Assembly (NCBI RefSeq): GCF_000383615.1
Contig: NZ_KB911582.1
Span: forward strand, 590,425 to 654,424
From: Streptomyces canus 299MFChir4.1
GTDB lineage: Bacteria > Actinomycetota > Actinomycetes > Streptomycetales > Streptomycetaceae
Length of the DNA: 64,000 nucleotides
Reading direction: 5' to 3'
Of the stretch, positions 16,340 through 24,822 are shown in pieces. Every line of letters starts with the position of its first letter. Within the stretch, counting starts at the first letter, position 1. The notes beneath the pieces were generated by a model. The model did not search any database, was not told where the DNA came from, and was given only the letters and a program-made list of their open reading frames with translations. Made by a program: the position numbers and the translations under genes.

Positions 16340-18421
16340 TCAGGCCTTGGTCGTGGCCTCGGCCTCCGCCGCGGAGGCCGCCGCCCGTGACTCCTGGCCG
16401 ACATTGCGCGCCTCGGCCTTGATCGCGAGGTTGGCGACCGCGGTGTTGAACTGCTCGATGGACGTGGGCTCGTCCGGTCCGAGCAGGTACTGCTTGAGCT
16501 CCACCCGGTCCTCGGCCAGCAGATCGGCCGCCGGGTCGCGGACCGCGTCCAGCAGCTCACCCAGCTCGGTGGCCTTGTTGGACAGGATCGTGGCGGCCCG
16601 CACCGCGGTGTTCTGCCGCTTGAACTCCTCCACGCCCAGCTCCGCGGAGTCCGTGACCGCGTACGGCTTGCCGCTCGCGATGAAGTCGGAGACCACGCTG
16701 GAGATGTCGGAGACCATCGCGTCGGAGACGTTGAAGCAGTCGTAGAGCCGCGGTTCGGCGCCCGTGACCACCCGGTGCTCCCACACCGGGAAGGCACGCC
16801 AGTACGCGTCGTTCCACTCGCCGCGCAGCCGCGCGATCTCCTCGTACTTGGCCACGTCGACCACACCGTCACGGGTGGCCTCGGCCTCGTCGCCCTTCTC
16901 GCCGCCGCTGCCGACCAGGACGGCGAGCCGCGCCTCGATGCGGGCGAGCTCGGCCTTGGCCGCGGCCGACACGGTCGCGTCGGCCTGGAAGCGGGGGTCC
17001 GTGGCGCGCTCGGCGGCGGCCTTCTCGATCAGTGCGGTGACCTTCTGGTGCGCGGCGCCCGCCTTGGGCAGAACCGTGCCGGTGAAGGGGTGCGGCTTGT
17101 AGAGGACACGGACCGGCGGGTCGGCCTTCAGCAGCTTCTTCACGATGTTCTCGCCGGCCAGCATCAGCGAGGTGTTGCCCGGGTTGCCGTCCCAGCCCTC
17201 CCAGGTGGGCGCGTAGAGCACGGTCGGGCAGGATCCGTCAGCGGCTCCGCCGCGGGGACCCTCGGGCACGCCCTGCCCGTTCTGGATCGGCGCCAGCTGC
17301 GGGCGGCCCACCTCGACGATGTCCTCGTCGCGCACACCGACATCGGCGATGGCGTAGCGGTCGCGGCCGGCCCGGCCGGCCACCCACACCTCGTCGTACG
17401 CCTTGCTGAACGGGTTGACGCTCGCCAGCTTGTCGCTGTCGCCGTGGCCGATGAAGACGTGCTTCATGGTGGGCACGCGCAGCAGGTGGATGTTCTTGCC
17501 GACGTTCGCCGCGTACAGCGCGACGCGCACCGTGGACAGGTCCATGTTCATCAGATGCACCCCTCCGGGCACGCAGATGACGGGGACCGTGGTGGGCGCG
17601 AGGTTCTGCAGGATGACGCGCTCCCGCAGGATGATCAGCGGCCGGGAGTCCAGCTGCTCCATGGTCTCCAGCCACATGTTGACCTGGTAGACGGAGTCCT
17701 TGGAGCCGGAGAAGTAGAGCACCGTCTCCGGCTGGTAGTCGCGCAGCCATTCGTCGACCTTGGCGAGCACCTTGTCGGCGTTCGGCGGGACCTTCTTGCC
17801 CCGCACGTACGGCATCAGCGCGAGGACGTACAGGGAGCCGAGCACTATCGTCACGCCGATGCCGATGAAGCCCGGCAGCGCCGCGTCCATCGCGGCGGCG
17901 ACGAGTATGCCGACCACGGCCGCGAGGTCGAGGTGGAGCATCTTCTCGGCCGACCGGTTCAGCAGGCCCAGCGGCGGGGCGTCCGGGATGCGGATGCGGG
18001 AGGCCAGGTCGACGTTGCGGGTGGCGACCGGGAGCCGGCGGCGGTTGCGGATCAGGGTGACCAGCGCGCCGTGCGGGGCCTGGAGGCCGTAGAACGCGAT
18101 GAAGCAGGCGGTGGCGCCGTAGAAGATCAGGTTGTTGGAGAGGTCGAGCCGGGCCAGCAGCAGGATCAGCAGGAGCTGTCTGATCAGGAAGCGGATCGAC
18201 AGTCCGGCGCGCACCTTGCTGAGGCGGTTGATCAGATAACTGCCCTGGCGGTGCAGATAGTGGTCCGCAAGGTACGTGACCGCGGTCGCGGCCGCGAAGG
18301 CGGGGACGCTCGGGATGAGCGCGGCCACCATTATGGCGGGGAAACCCGCCAGCATGAGGACCGCCGCGGCCAGCTCGGCCGCGCTGCCCACCCGGGCGAC
18401 GCGAATAGCAGTGCTTATCAC
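16340..18421 (-). CDS. TagF/TarL-like polyol-phosphate (teichoic acid) transferase, copy 2
   Basis: The 693-residue protein starts with GTG at 18419-18421. It has membrane helices in the first 150 residues and again near 180-215, then the transferase domain. Motifs are FIGHGDSDKLASVN (about 325), YAPTWEGWDGNPGNTS (about 405), YKPHPFTG (about 440) and AMVSDISSVVSDF (about 568). Like copy 1 it carries a long charged insertion between the last two motifs. It likely extends a glycerol- or ribitol-phosphate chain. Its own terminator lies at the 3' side, and a hairpin between it and the upstream cytidylyltransferase gene suggests a separate transcript. Substrate choice (glycerol or ribitol) cannot be read from sequence. 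Confidence 0.87.
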   Translation of the reverse strand: MISTAIRVARVGSAAELAAAVLMLAGFPAIMVAALIPSVPAFAAATAVTYLADHYLHRQGSYLINRLSKVRAGLSIRFLIRQLLLILLLARLDLSNNLIFYGATACFIAFYGLQAPHGALVTLIRNRRRLPVATRNVDLASRIRIPDAPPLGLLNRSAEKMLHLDLAAVVGILVAAAMDAALPGFIGIGVTIVLGSLYVLALMPYVRGKKVPPNADKVLAKVDEWLRDYQPETVLYFSGSKDSVYQVNMWLETMEQLDSRPLIILRERVILQNLAPTTVPVICVPGGVHLMNMDLSTVRVALYAANVGKNIHLLRVPTMKHVFIGHGDSDKLASVNPFSKAYDEVWVAGRAGRDRYAIADVGVRDEDIVEVGRPQLAPIQNGQGVPEGPRGGAADGSCPTVLYAPTWEGWDGNPGNTSLMLAGENIVKKLLKADPPVRVLYKPHPFTGTVLPKAGAAHQKVTALIEKAAAERATDPRFQADATVSAAAKAELARIEARLAVLVGSGGEKGDEAEATRDGVVDVAKYEEIARLRGEWNDAYWRAFPVWEHRVVTGAEPRLYDCFNVSDAMVSDISSVVSDFIASGKPYAVTDSAELGVEEFKRQNTAVRAATILSNKATELGELLDAVRDPAADLLAEDRVELKQYLLGPDEPTSIEQFNTAVANLAIKAEARNVGQESRAAASAAEAEATTKA

Positions 18422-18477
18422 TGAAAACCTGCTCTGGGAGGGATGCCGGTTGTTTACGAATTAACGGTGCTTAAGGC

Positions 18478-18526
18478 TTCAGGCCCCTGTGAATGCGCCA
18501 GGAACGGGCAGCCACAGAGGCCTGAA
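18478..18526 (-). terminator. terminator after the cytidylyltransferase-SDR gene
   Basis: 14-base arms at 18478-18491 and 18513-18526 around a 21-base loop. The one imperfect pair is a U-G wobble only on the minus strand, indicating leftward transcription. It sits 26 bases past the gene's stop. Confidence 0.65.
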
Positions 18527-18551
18527 TTTACCGAAAACTAATTGTCCCTGA

Positions 18552-20051
18552 TTATGCCACGCCGTCCTGACGGTCCAGGACACTCGCCAGCGCGGCCTCG
18601 AAGCCGGAGGCCTGGCCCGCGGAGGCCGTCGGGTCCTGCTGGCGGACGTCGATGACATGCCCGGTCAACTCGGAGAGCAGCACGTCGAGCGAGGTGCGGG
18701 CCACCGCCTCGGAGGACAGCAGGCTGCCCGCGGGCTCCTGCCCGAAGGCCTTGGTGCGCATGGGCGTGGCGGTGCGCTCGGGGTTGATGCAGTTCACCCG
18801 GACGCCATCACCCGCCCATTCGTCGGACAGGGCCTGCGTGAGGTTGACCATCGCCGCCTTGGTCGAGGAGTACAGGCTGTACTCGGCGCGGCCGCGGGTG
18901 TAGCTGCTGGAGGTGTACAGCAGCAGCTGGCCCTTGGTCTCCGCCAGGTACTTGTACGAGGAGCGCGCGATCTGCACCGGGGCCAGGTAGTTGACCTTCA
19001 GCGCCTCCTCGATGGTGGCGTTGTCGGTCTCCGCCAGCTTGCCGATGCGCAGCACGCCCGCGGTGTTGACGACGTAGTCGATGCGCCCGGTCTCGGCGTA
19101 CGCCTTGGACAGCGCGTCGTCGACCTCCTCCGGGTTCTCGACGTGGGTGCCGGTGGTGGAGCGGCCCAGCGCGTACACCTTGGCGCCGTAGGCCTCGGCG
19201 AGCTCGCCGATGTCCTTGCCGATGCCGTAGGAGCCGCCGAAGACGACGATGGTCCTGCCGGTGAGCAGCTCGCGGTAGGCATCGTCGCTGACCTGCTCGG
19301 GAGCGGCGGTCGAGGCGAGCTGGAAGAGCTTGTCGGCGATGAAGACGTCGACGGGCTGGGTGACCTTCATGTTGTACTCGTCACCCGCGACGACGTGGAT
19401 CGGCACGTCCGGCAGGTACTTGAGCACGACCGAACAGTCGTCCGTGGCCTGGAAGTTGGGGTCACCGGAGGCGACCTCGTAGGCGCGCTTGATGGTGGAC
19501 AGCTTGAAGGCCTGCGGGGTCTGGCCGCGGCGCAGCCGGGAGCGGTCCGGGATCTCGGTGATGAACTCGCCGTCGTCGCCGTGCTTGCGCGTGACGATGA
19601 TCGTGTCCGCGGACGGGATCGCGACGTCGACGGCCTGGTAGCGCTCGAGGGCGACCACGCAGTCGTCGATCACGCGCCGCGAGAGCAGCGGGCGTACGGC
19701 GTCGTGGAACAGGACGTTGAGGTCCTCGCCCTCGGCCAGGCCCTCGCCGAGGGCCTCGATGGCGCGCTCGGTGGTCTCGTTCCGGGTGGAGCCACCCTCG
19801 ATGATCTTCTTGACCTTCGTGAACCCGGCCTTGGCGACGATCTTCTCTATGTCGGGCACGTAGCCGGGCGCCATCAGGACGATGATGTCGTCGATGGAGT
19901 CGGCCTTCTCAAAGGTGGTCAGGGTGTGCTCGATGACTGCCTTGCCGGCGATCTTCAGCAGCTGCTTGGGGATCGAGAGACCCACGCGCTGACCGGTACC
20001 ACCGGCCAGGATCACTGCGGTGGTACGGGGCTTGGCGATGTGCTGGGACAC
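18552..20051 (-). CDS. bifunctional cytidylyltransferase / short-chain dehydrogenase (CDP-ribitol-type, Bcs1/TarIJ-like)
   Basis: GTG at 20049-20051 with GAGGTAGG upstream gives 499 residues. Residues about 8-240 are an IspD/TarI-like cytidylyltransferase: VILAGGTGQRVGLSIPKQLL, LFHDAVRPLLS and RRGQTPQAFK. Residues about 260-490 are an SDR: GGSYGIGKDIGELAE for NAD(P), NTAG, and the catalytic YSLYSSTKAAM (YxxxK). The same fusion order occurs in Haemophilus Bcs1, which reduces ribulose 5-phosphate and makes CDP-ribitol. The likely product here is CDP-ribitol for the neighbouring TagF-like transferases. A pure IspD role is unlikely because of the fused reductase. The exact polyol needs testing. 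Confidence 0.85.
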   Translation of the reverse strand: MSQHIAKPRTTAVILAGGTGQRVGLSIPKQLLKIAGKAVIEHTLTTFEKADSIDDIIVLMAPGYVPDIEKIVAKAGFTKVKKIIEGGSTRNETTERAIEALGEGLAEGEDLNVLFHDAVRPLLSRRVIDDCVVALERYQAVDVAIPSADTIIVTRKHGDDGEFITEIPDRSRLRRGQTPQAFKLSTIKRAYEVASGDPNFQATDDCSVVLKYLPDVPIHVVAGDEYNMKVTQPVDVFIADKLFQLASTAAPEQVSDDAYRELLTGRTIVVFGGSYGIGKDIGELAEAYGAKVYALGRSTTGTHVENPEEVDDALSKAYAETGRIDYVVNTAGVLRIGKLAETDNATIEEALKVNYLAPVQIARSSYKYLAETKGQLLLYTSSSYTRGRAEYSLYSSTKAAMVNLTQALSDEWAGDGVRVNCINPERTATPMRTKAFGQEPAGSLLSSEAVARTSLDVLLSELTGHVIDVRQQDPTASAGQASGFEAALASVLDRQDGVA

Positions 20052-20195
20052 AGAAGACCTACCTCGGGGCGACAGGGAACGGGGAAATGGTCCCACTTGC
20101 GGTTACCGCTGTGCAAGGTGACCGCCGTTCACTGCATATGTACGCGCTACCTGTCATTCATCTTGCACTGCCGGTAACGACGACCGTGCGGGAGT

Positions 20196-21359
20196 TCAGC
20201 GCCGGCGCAGCTTCTTCAGGCACCGGTGTCCCAGTACCCGCATCAGCTCCTTCGACGACGTCTGATGCACCGTACGCGCCTTGGCCGCCGAGGCGAGCGC
20301 CCCGTAAAGCGCCTGGGCCGCCACCTCCGGGGAGATCCGCGGCGCGGGGATCCCGGCCGGCGCGGGCGCCTTCGGTACGGCGGACAGGAGACCTGGGTCA
20401 CCGACCATCCGCACGCCCGTGTCCGCGATGTTCCGGGCCATCTCGGCACCGATCCCGGCAGCGGCTTCCACGGCCCACTTCGGAGTGAGGATCTTCACGT
20501 CCTCGGGCGAGGGACTGCACGCGTTCTTCATATGCATGACGGCGCCGTTGCGAACGAGCCTGGAATACAACTCGTCGGGCAGTCCATTGCCACGGAATTG
20601 CTTGTTAAGATTCCGCAGCATTTCGGTCTCGGCGAGAGTAAGAGAACGATTCGCGGCGTCCGGGACGGGCTGGAGGAGATTCTCGGGAAGCCCGAGGAGC
20701 TGTTCGAAAGTGCGCAGCAGACCACCACGGTCGCGGTCGTCGACCACGAGGACGGTGATCCGCTCGGGACCGACCGCCCGCATCCAGCGCGCCACGAGCC
20801 GGTCGTGCCGGTGGCGGCGCCAGAAGGTGGGGTTGGGCTGCTCGTACGGCGCCTTCCGCAGCATGTGGGTGAGCCAGTCCTCGTAGCCCATGCGCAGGCC
20901 GTTCTGCACGTACTGCTGCCACTGCGAGGGCATGATCCGCACCAGCGGACGCAGTGTGACCAGCACGTGCGAGCGGTCCCCGCCGAGCTGCTCGACGATC
21001 CGCGCGACCGTGTCGTCGTCCTCGGCGTCGGCGAAGAACTCGCTGCTGATCACCGAGGTCATCGCGCCGGTTGCCCCGATCTGTTCCAGCAGCCGCGTCC
21101 AGTGCTTCTCGGTGGGCGCGGTGTCGCCCATCATCGCGGGCCTCGCGCACGCGGCCAGGGCGGCTTCCATGGGGTGCCTGCTGCGCGCCGGGAAGACCAC
21201 GCCGTGCTCGGGCAGCTGGGCCTTCGCCGCGAACAGCGCGCCCTGGACGGCGGTCGTGCCGGTCTTGTGGGGGCCGATGTGCAGCAGGCGCGTGCCGACG
21301 GGCAGCGGAGCGGTCACGCCGTTCACCGGAAGGTCGTCTCTCGTACAGTCCGTCTCCAT
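20196..21359 (-). CDS. sulfotransferase-like protein
   Basis: ATG at 21357-21359 gives 387 residues. Near the start, RLLHIGPHKTGTTAVQGAL matches the 5'-phosphosulfate-binding loop (PKTGTT-type) of PAPS-dependent sulfotransferases and related P-loop proteins. A VLVTLRPLVRIMPSQWQQYV stretch (about residues 130-150) fits the 3'-phosphate-binding region. No signal peptide or membrane helix is evident. The segment about 20520-20660 has visibly lower GC than its neighbours, a hint of foreign origin. It may modify the wall polymer or another surface glycan, but the acceptor is unknown and a non-sulfating role cannot be excluded. The Shine-Dalgarno is poor. Confidence 0.72.
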   Translation of the reverse strand: METDCTRDDLPVNGVTAPLPVGTRLLHIGPHKTGTTAVQGALFAAKAQLPEHGVVFPARSRHPMEAALAACARPAMMGDTAPTEKHWTRLLEQIGATGAMTSVISSEFFADAEDDDTVARIVEQLGGDRSHVLVTLRPLVRIMPSQWQQYVQNGLRMGYEDWLTHMLRKAPYEQPNPTFWRRHRHDRLVARWMRAVGPERITVLVVDDRDRGGLLRTFEQLLGLPENLLQPVPDAANRSLTLAETEMLRNLNKQFRGNGLPDELYSRLVRNGAVMHMKNACSPSPEDVKILTPKWAVEAAAGIGAEMARNIADTGVRMVGDPGLLSAVPKAPAPAGIPAPRISPEVAAQALYGALASAAKARTVHQTSSKELMRVLGHRCLKKLRRR

Positions 21360-21450
21360 AGTCGGAGGACGGTAAGAGAAGTGCCTGAGTGTCACCTGAG
21401 AGGAGCGTGGGACTGTGCTGAGGAGCACGCCCCTCTCAGGCGACCCGCGC

Positions 21451-23001
21451 TCACGCGGGCCGTACCCCCGGCTTGCCCGCGTCCACCCGCAGCTGCGCCA
21501 GCGTGCTCGCCGTCGCCTCCGGCCTGACCACCGTGTCCACGGCCCTGACCTGCGCGTCGATGCCGTACCGGTCGATGTCGAAGAGGTGGTAGCCGCGGTG
21601 GGCGTCGATGAACTTCCAGTGCGGGTTGTCCGCCATCAGCGGGTCCCACTGGGCGTGGAAGGCGGCCTGGTCCTGGTCGCCGTTGCTGGAGATGGACGTA
21701 CCGACGAACTCGGCGCCGACGACCCGGGAGGACGGGTCGGCGTAGTCCACCTTGAGGTCGCTGATCATCGTCAGATGGCGGTCCCCGGAGAGCACGACCG
21801 GGTTGCGCACGCTCCTGAACTCCTCCAGGAGGGCGTTGCGTTCGACCTGGTAGCCGTCCCAGGCGTCGTAGTACCAGAGCTTGCCCTCGCCGGGCAGGAT
21901 GTCGGTCTCGGCCATCATGATCTGCGAGGCGATGAGGTTCCAGCGGGCCGGTGAGCCGTGCAGCCCGTCCAGGAGCCACTGCTTCTGCTCGGCGCCGAGC
22001 ATGGTGAGCGAGGGATCCTGTGCGGCGGCCTGGCTGGTGACCTGGTCGCTGCGGAACTGGCGGGTGTCGAGCACGTTCAGCCGGACCAGCCGGCCGAACT
22101 CCAGGCGCCGGTACATCTGGATGTGCGGGCCGTTCGGGACGGCGGTGGCGCGCACCGGCATGTGCTCGTAGTACGCCTGGAAGGCCGCCGTGATCCGGTT
22201 TACGAAGGTGTCGTGGGGCTGCTTGTCGGGGTCCTGCGGGATCTCCCCCGCCCAGTCGTTGTCGACCTCGTGGTCGTCGAAGGTGACCACCCAGGGCGTG
22301 CTCGCGTGGATCTCGGCGAGGTCCGGGTCGGTGCGGTACTGGGCGTACCGGTTGCGGTACTGCGCGAGGGTGTACGGCTCCCCCGTGCCCTCGTGCCGGC
22401 GCGGGCCCGCCGACGACGGCGCCGACTCGTAGATGTAGTCGCCGACGAACAGCACGACGTCCGGGTCCTGGTCGAGCATGTCGGCGTACGGAGTGAAGTA
22501 GCCGTTCTGCCAGTTCTGGCAGGAGGCGAGCGCGACCCGGAGGCTGCCGCCGGAGCTGTGCGGGGCGGGGGCGGTGCGGGTGCGGCCGGTGCGCGAGAGC
22601 TGGCCGTCGGCGCGGAAGCGGTACCAGTACGTACGGCCCGCGCGCAGTCCCCGTACGTCGACGTGGACGCTGTGTCCGTACGCGGGCAGGGCCTGGGCGG
22701 TGCCGCGGCGGACCACCTTTCTGAAGCGCTGGTCCTCGGCGAGCTCCCATTCGACCGGCACCACCCGGTCGGGCATGCCTCCGCCGTTCAGCGGATCGGG
22801 GGCGAGCCGGGTCCACAGCACGATGCCGTCCGGCAGCGGGTCGCCGGAGGCCACGCCGAGGCTGAACACTCCGTCGGGCAGCGGGGGCTCCGCCGCTCGC
22901 GCGGTCCCCGGCAGCCACAGCTGGGCGGAGGCGGCGGCGCCGAGCACGGCGGCACCGGCGGTCAGAAAGCGGCGTCGGCCGGGTGATGCTGCTCCGTACA
23001 T
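21451..23001 (-). CDS. PhoD-family alkaline phosphatase / phosphodiesterase, Tat-exported
   Basis: The 516-residue protein begins with a twin-arginine signal (PGRRRFLTAGAAVLGAA), so it is exported folded. After a short N-terminal domain comes the metallophosphatase core: VLFVGDYIYE, FDDHEVDNDWAG and LSGDRHLTM supply the Fe/Ca ligands known for PhoD. Family members cleave phosphate monoesters and diesters; B. subtilis PhoD degrades wall teichoic acid. Its position beside TagF-like and CDP-ribitol-type genes suggests a role in trimming or recycling the strain's own polymer. No PHO-box was identified with confidence. About 90 bases separate it from the sulfotransferase-like start. Confidence 0.9.
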   Translation of the reverse strand: MYGAASPGRRRFLTAGAAVLGAAASAQLWLPGTARAAEPPLPDGVFSLGVASGDPLPDGIVLWTRLAPDPLNGGGMPDRVVPVEWELAEDQRFRKVVRRGTAQALPAYGHSVHVDVRGLRAGRTYWYRFRADGQLSRTGRTRTAPAPHSSGGSLRVALASCQNWQNGYFTPYADMLDQDPDVVLFVGDYIYESAPSSAGPRRHEGTGEPYTLAQYRNRYAQYRTDPDLAEIHASTPWVVTFDDHEVDNDWAGEIPQDPDKQPHDTFVNRITAAFQAYYEHMPVRATAVPNGPHIQMYRRLEFGRLVRLNVLDTRQFRSDQVTSQAAAQDPSLTMLGAEQKQWLLDGLHGSPARWNLIASQIMMAETDILPGEGKLWYYDAWDGYQVERNALLEEFRSVRNPVVLSGDRHLTMISDLKVDYADPSSRVVGAEFVGTSISSNGDQDQAAFHAQWDPLMADNPHWKFIDAHRGYHLFDIDRYGIDAQVRAVDTVVRPEATASTLAQLRVDAGKPGVRPA

Positions 23002-23118
23002 GGGCGAACTCCCTTACGTCGCTGACCTCTTGGGCACCCTGGAAGCTCACGCTTCGGGGTGATCCGTGCGTTGAACCAGAGTGTTCGCGTGCATGACAAA
23101 TAGGTAGACAACAGAAGA

Positions 23119-23168
23119 GCCGTTGCGACTCGGGTATCACATGATGAACGTGATCCCGGCGCAACGGC
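23119..23168 (-). terminator. terminator between the FG-GAP and phoD-like genes
   Basis: Outer arms gccgttgcg (23119-23127) and cgcaacggc (23160-23168) enclose a second near-perfect stem (cgggtatcac with gtgatcccgg). It lies 36 bases past the stop of the leftward FG-GAP gene. Confidence 0.75.
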
Positions 23169-23203
23169 CTTCAGGACACTGCCGACTGACGATCTTTTGG
23201 TTT

Positions 23204-24721
23204 CTAGTTGGCGAATTCCGAGCCCAGACGGGCCTTCGCCGCGGTGGTGCCGAGGAGGGTGTGGCCGAAGGTGAACGTGCCGTCAGGCCCCAGGATGGTG
23301 GCCGGAATCGGCACCCCACCGGGCGAGACGACGTACTGGCCCCGGGACCGGAAGGACCACACGGACCCCGCACCAGCGTTCTCGCCGGGCGCGCCGACCG
23401 CGACGTCGGCCAGTCCGTCGCCGTTCGCGTCACCCACATGGACGGCTCCGCCGAAGGCGTCGCCCTTCTCGGTGGCCCCCGGGACCCCCGGACTGTCCTG
23501 CGTGACCACCTGGTGGGAGCCCACTCCGGTCAGCCCGTCGGCCCGGCCGCTCAGCACGACGACCGCGCCGGCGTCCTTGACGGAGTTCGGTGCGGTGGCG
23601 GGGCCCAGGTCCTCGCCGGGCACGCCGGTGACCACGTCGAGGAAGCCGTCCCCGTCGACGTCCGCGAGTTGCACGTCGGTGCCGAAGCGGTCGCCCTTCT
23701 CGGCGGTGCCGGGGACGCCGGGGCTGTCCTGGTTGACGGCCTGCTCCGCCACTCCGTCGGGAGCGCCCGAGGTGCCGGGTATCCAGGTGACCCGGCCGCC
23801 CTTGGCCCGGTAGGCGTCGTGGTCGCTCTCGTAGCCGTCGACGGCCCGGCCCACCACGATGTCGGCGTAGCCGTCCCGGTTCACGTCCCCGACCGCGAGG
23901 TTCTCGCCGCCCTGGAGCGCGGCGCCGTCGATGTCCCAGACCAGGGTCCAGGGCGTGAGGCCGTCCTTGGTGCCCCACCAGTACGCGATCCGCCGGGAGT
24001 CGAAGGTGTCGGTGCCGGTCTGGGCGGCAACGACGTCGGTGATCCCGTCGCCGTTGAGGTCGCCGACGTCGAGGTCGAGGACGCGGCTGTCGTACCTGTC
24101 CTTCACCACCTGGCGCTTCCCGGTGGCGGAGCCGGAGCGGGTGAAGGGGCCGCCGGTCGCCACCAGGCCGTACCGGTCCACCGCCGTCAGCAGATCGGTC
24201 GCGCCGTCCCCGTCGACGTCGGCCGCAGCGAGGTGGCCCTGGGCGCCGAGCCCTTGGCCGGCCGCACCGGAGGCGAGGGTGGCACCGCCCGCCAGACCGC
24301 GTGCACCGCCCCAGACGACCTGCACCCGGCCCGAGCCCCTGTCCTCGCCGCCCACGCCCACGATCAGGTCGGTGTACCCGTCCCGGTCCAGGTCGGCGGT
24401 GGTGAGCGCGCTGCCGAAGCGGTCGCCCGCCTCGGAACCGCCCGGGACGCCCGCCGTGTTCTGGCTGAACACCTGCTTCGTCGAGGACTTCAGGCCGCTC
24501 GCCGAGCCGTACAGCACGCCGACGAAACCGGCCTTCGCCCGCCCCGCGACGGTCCCGTCGGGCGCGGCCACCGCGAGGTCCGCGTAGCCGTCCCCGTTGA
24601 AGTCGTCCCGCACCTGGTGAGGGGCGGCCGCGGCCCCCGCGGTGGCGGGCAGGGCGACCGCACCGCCGACCGCCAGGACGACGGCGAGTGCCGTGCGCCA
24701 TCCTCTTCGTTGTACGCGCAT
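23204..24721 (-). CDS. secreted FG-GAP (integrin-like beta-propeller) protein
   Basis: ATG at 24719-24721 has AGGAGGG seven bases upstream and gives 505 residues. A Sec signal peptide (RRGWRTALAVVLAVGGAVAL...ATAGA) occupies the first 30 residues. Seven repeats follow, each with a calcium-binding loop of the type DxNxDGxxD: DFNGDGYAD, DLDRDGYTD, DVDGDGATD, DLNGDGITD, DVNRDGYAD, DVDGDGFLD and DANGDGLAD. This predicts a seven-bladed propeller. Several blades also share VNQDSPGVPG/VTQDSPGVPG segments. Such proteins bind glycans or proteins outside the cell. Its place at the end of the wall-polymer block suggests surface attachment, but no catalytic site is visible. Confidence 0.85.
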   Translation of the reverse strand: MRVQRRGWRTALAVVLAVGGAVALPATAGAAAAPHQVRDDFNGDGYADLAVAAPDGTVAGRAKAGFVGVLYGSASGLKSSTKQVFSQNTAGVPGGSEAGDRFGSALTTADLDRDGYTDLIVGVGGEDRGSGRVQVVWGGARGLAGGATLASGAAGQGLGAQGHLAAADVDGDGATDLLTAVDRYGLVATGGPFTRSGSATGKRQVVKDRYDSRVLDLDVGDLNGDGITDVVAAQTGTDTFDSRRIAYWWGTKDGLTPWTLVWDIDGAALQGGENLAVGDVNRDGYADIVVGRAVDGYESDHDAYRAKGGRVTWIPGTSGAPDGVAEQAVNQDSPGVPGTAEKGDRFGTDVQLADVDGDGFLDVVTGVPGEDLGPATAPNSVKDAGAVVVLSGRADGLTGVGSHQVVTQDSPGVPGATEKGDAFGGAVHVGDANGDGLADVAVGAPGENAGAGSVWSFRSRGQYVVSPGGVPIPATILGPDGTFTFGHTLLGTTAAKARLGSEFAN

Positions 24722-24741
24722 GCCGCGTCCCTCCTGTGACG

Positions 24742-24765
24742 GTCGTACGGATTGCTCCGTACGAC
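24742..24765 (-). terminator. hairpin between obg and the FG-GAP gene
   Basis: gtcgtacgga (24742-24751) and tccgtacgac (24756-24765) pair perfectly across a ttgc loop. It is 58 bases past the obg stop and 21 bases before the FG-GAP start. It may end the obg transcript, or form part of the FG-GAP leader. Confidence 0.6.
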
Positions 24766-24822
24766 TCACAGGAAGGGCGGTTGGTTGTCCTCAGGGATGA
24801 CGGGACGTCACCCGGCGTTCAC

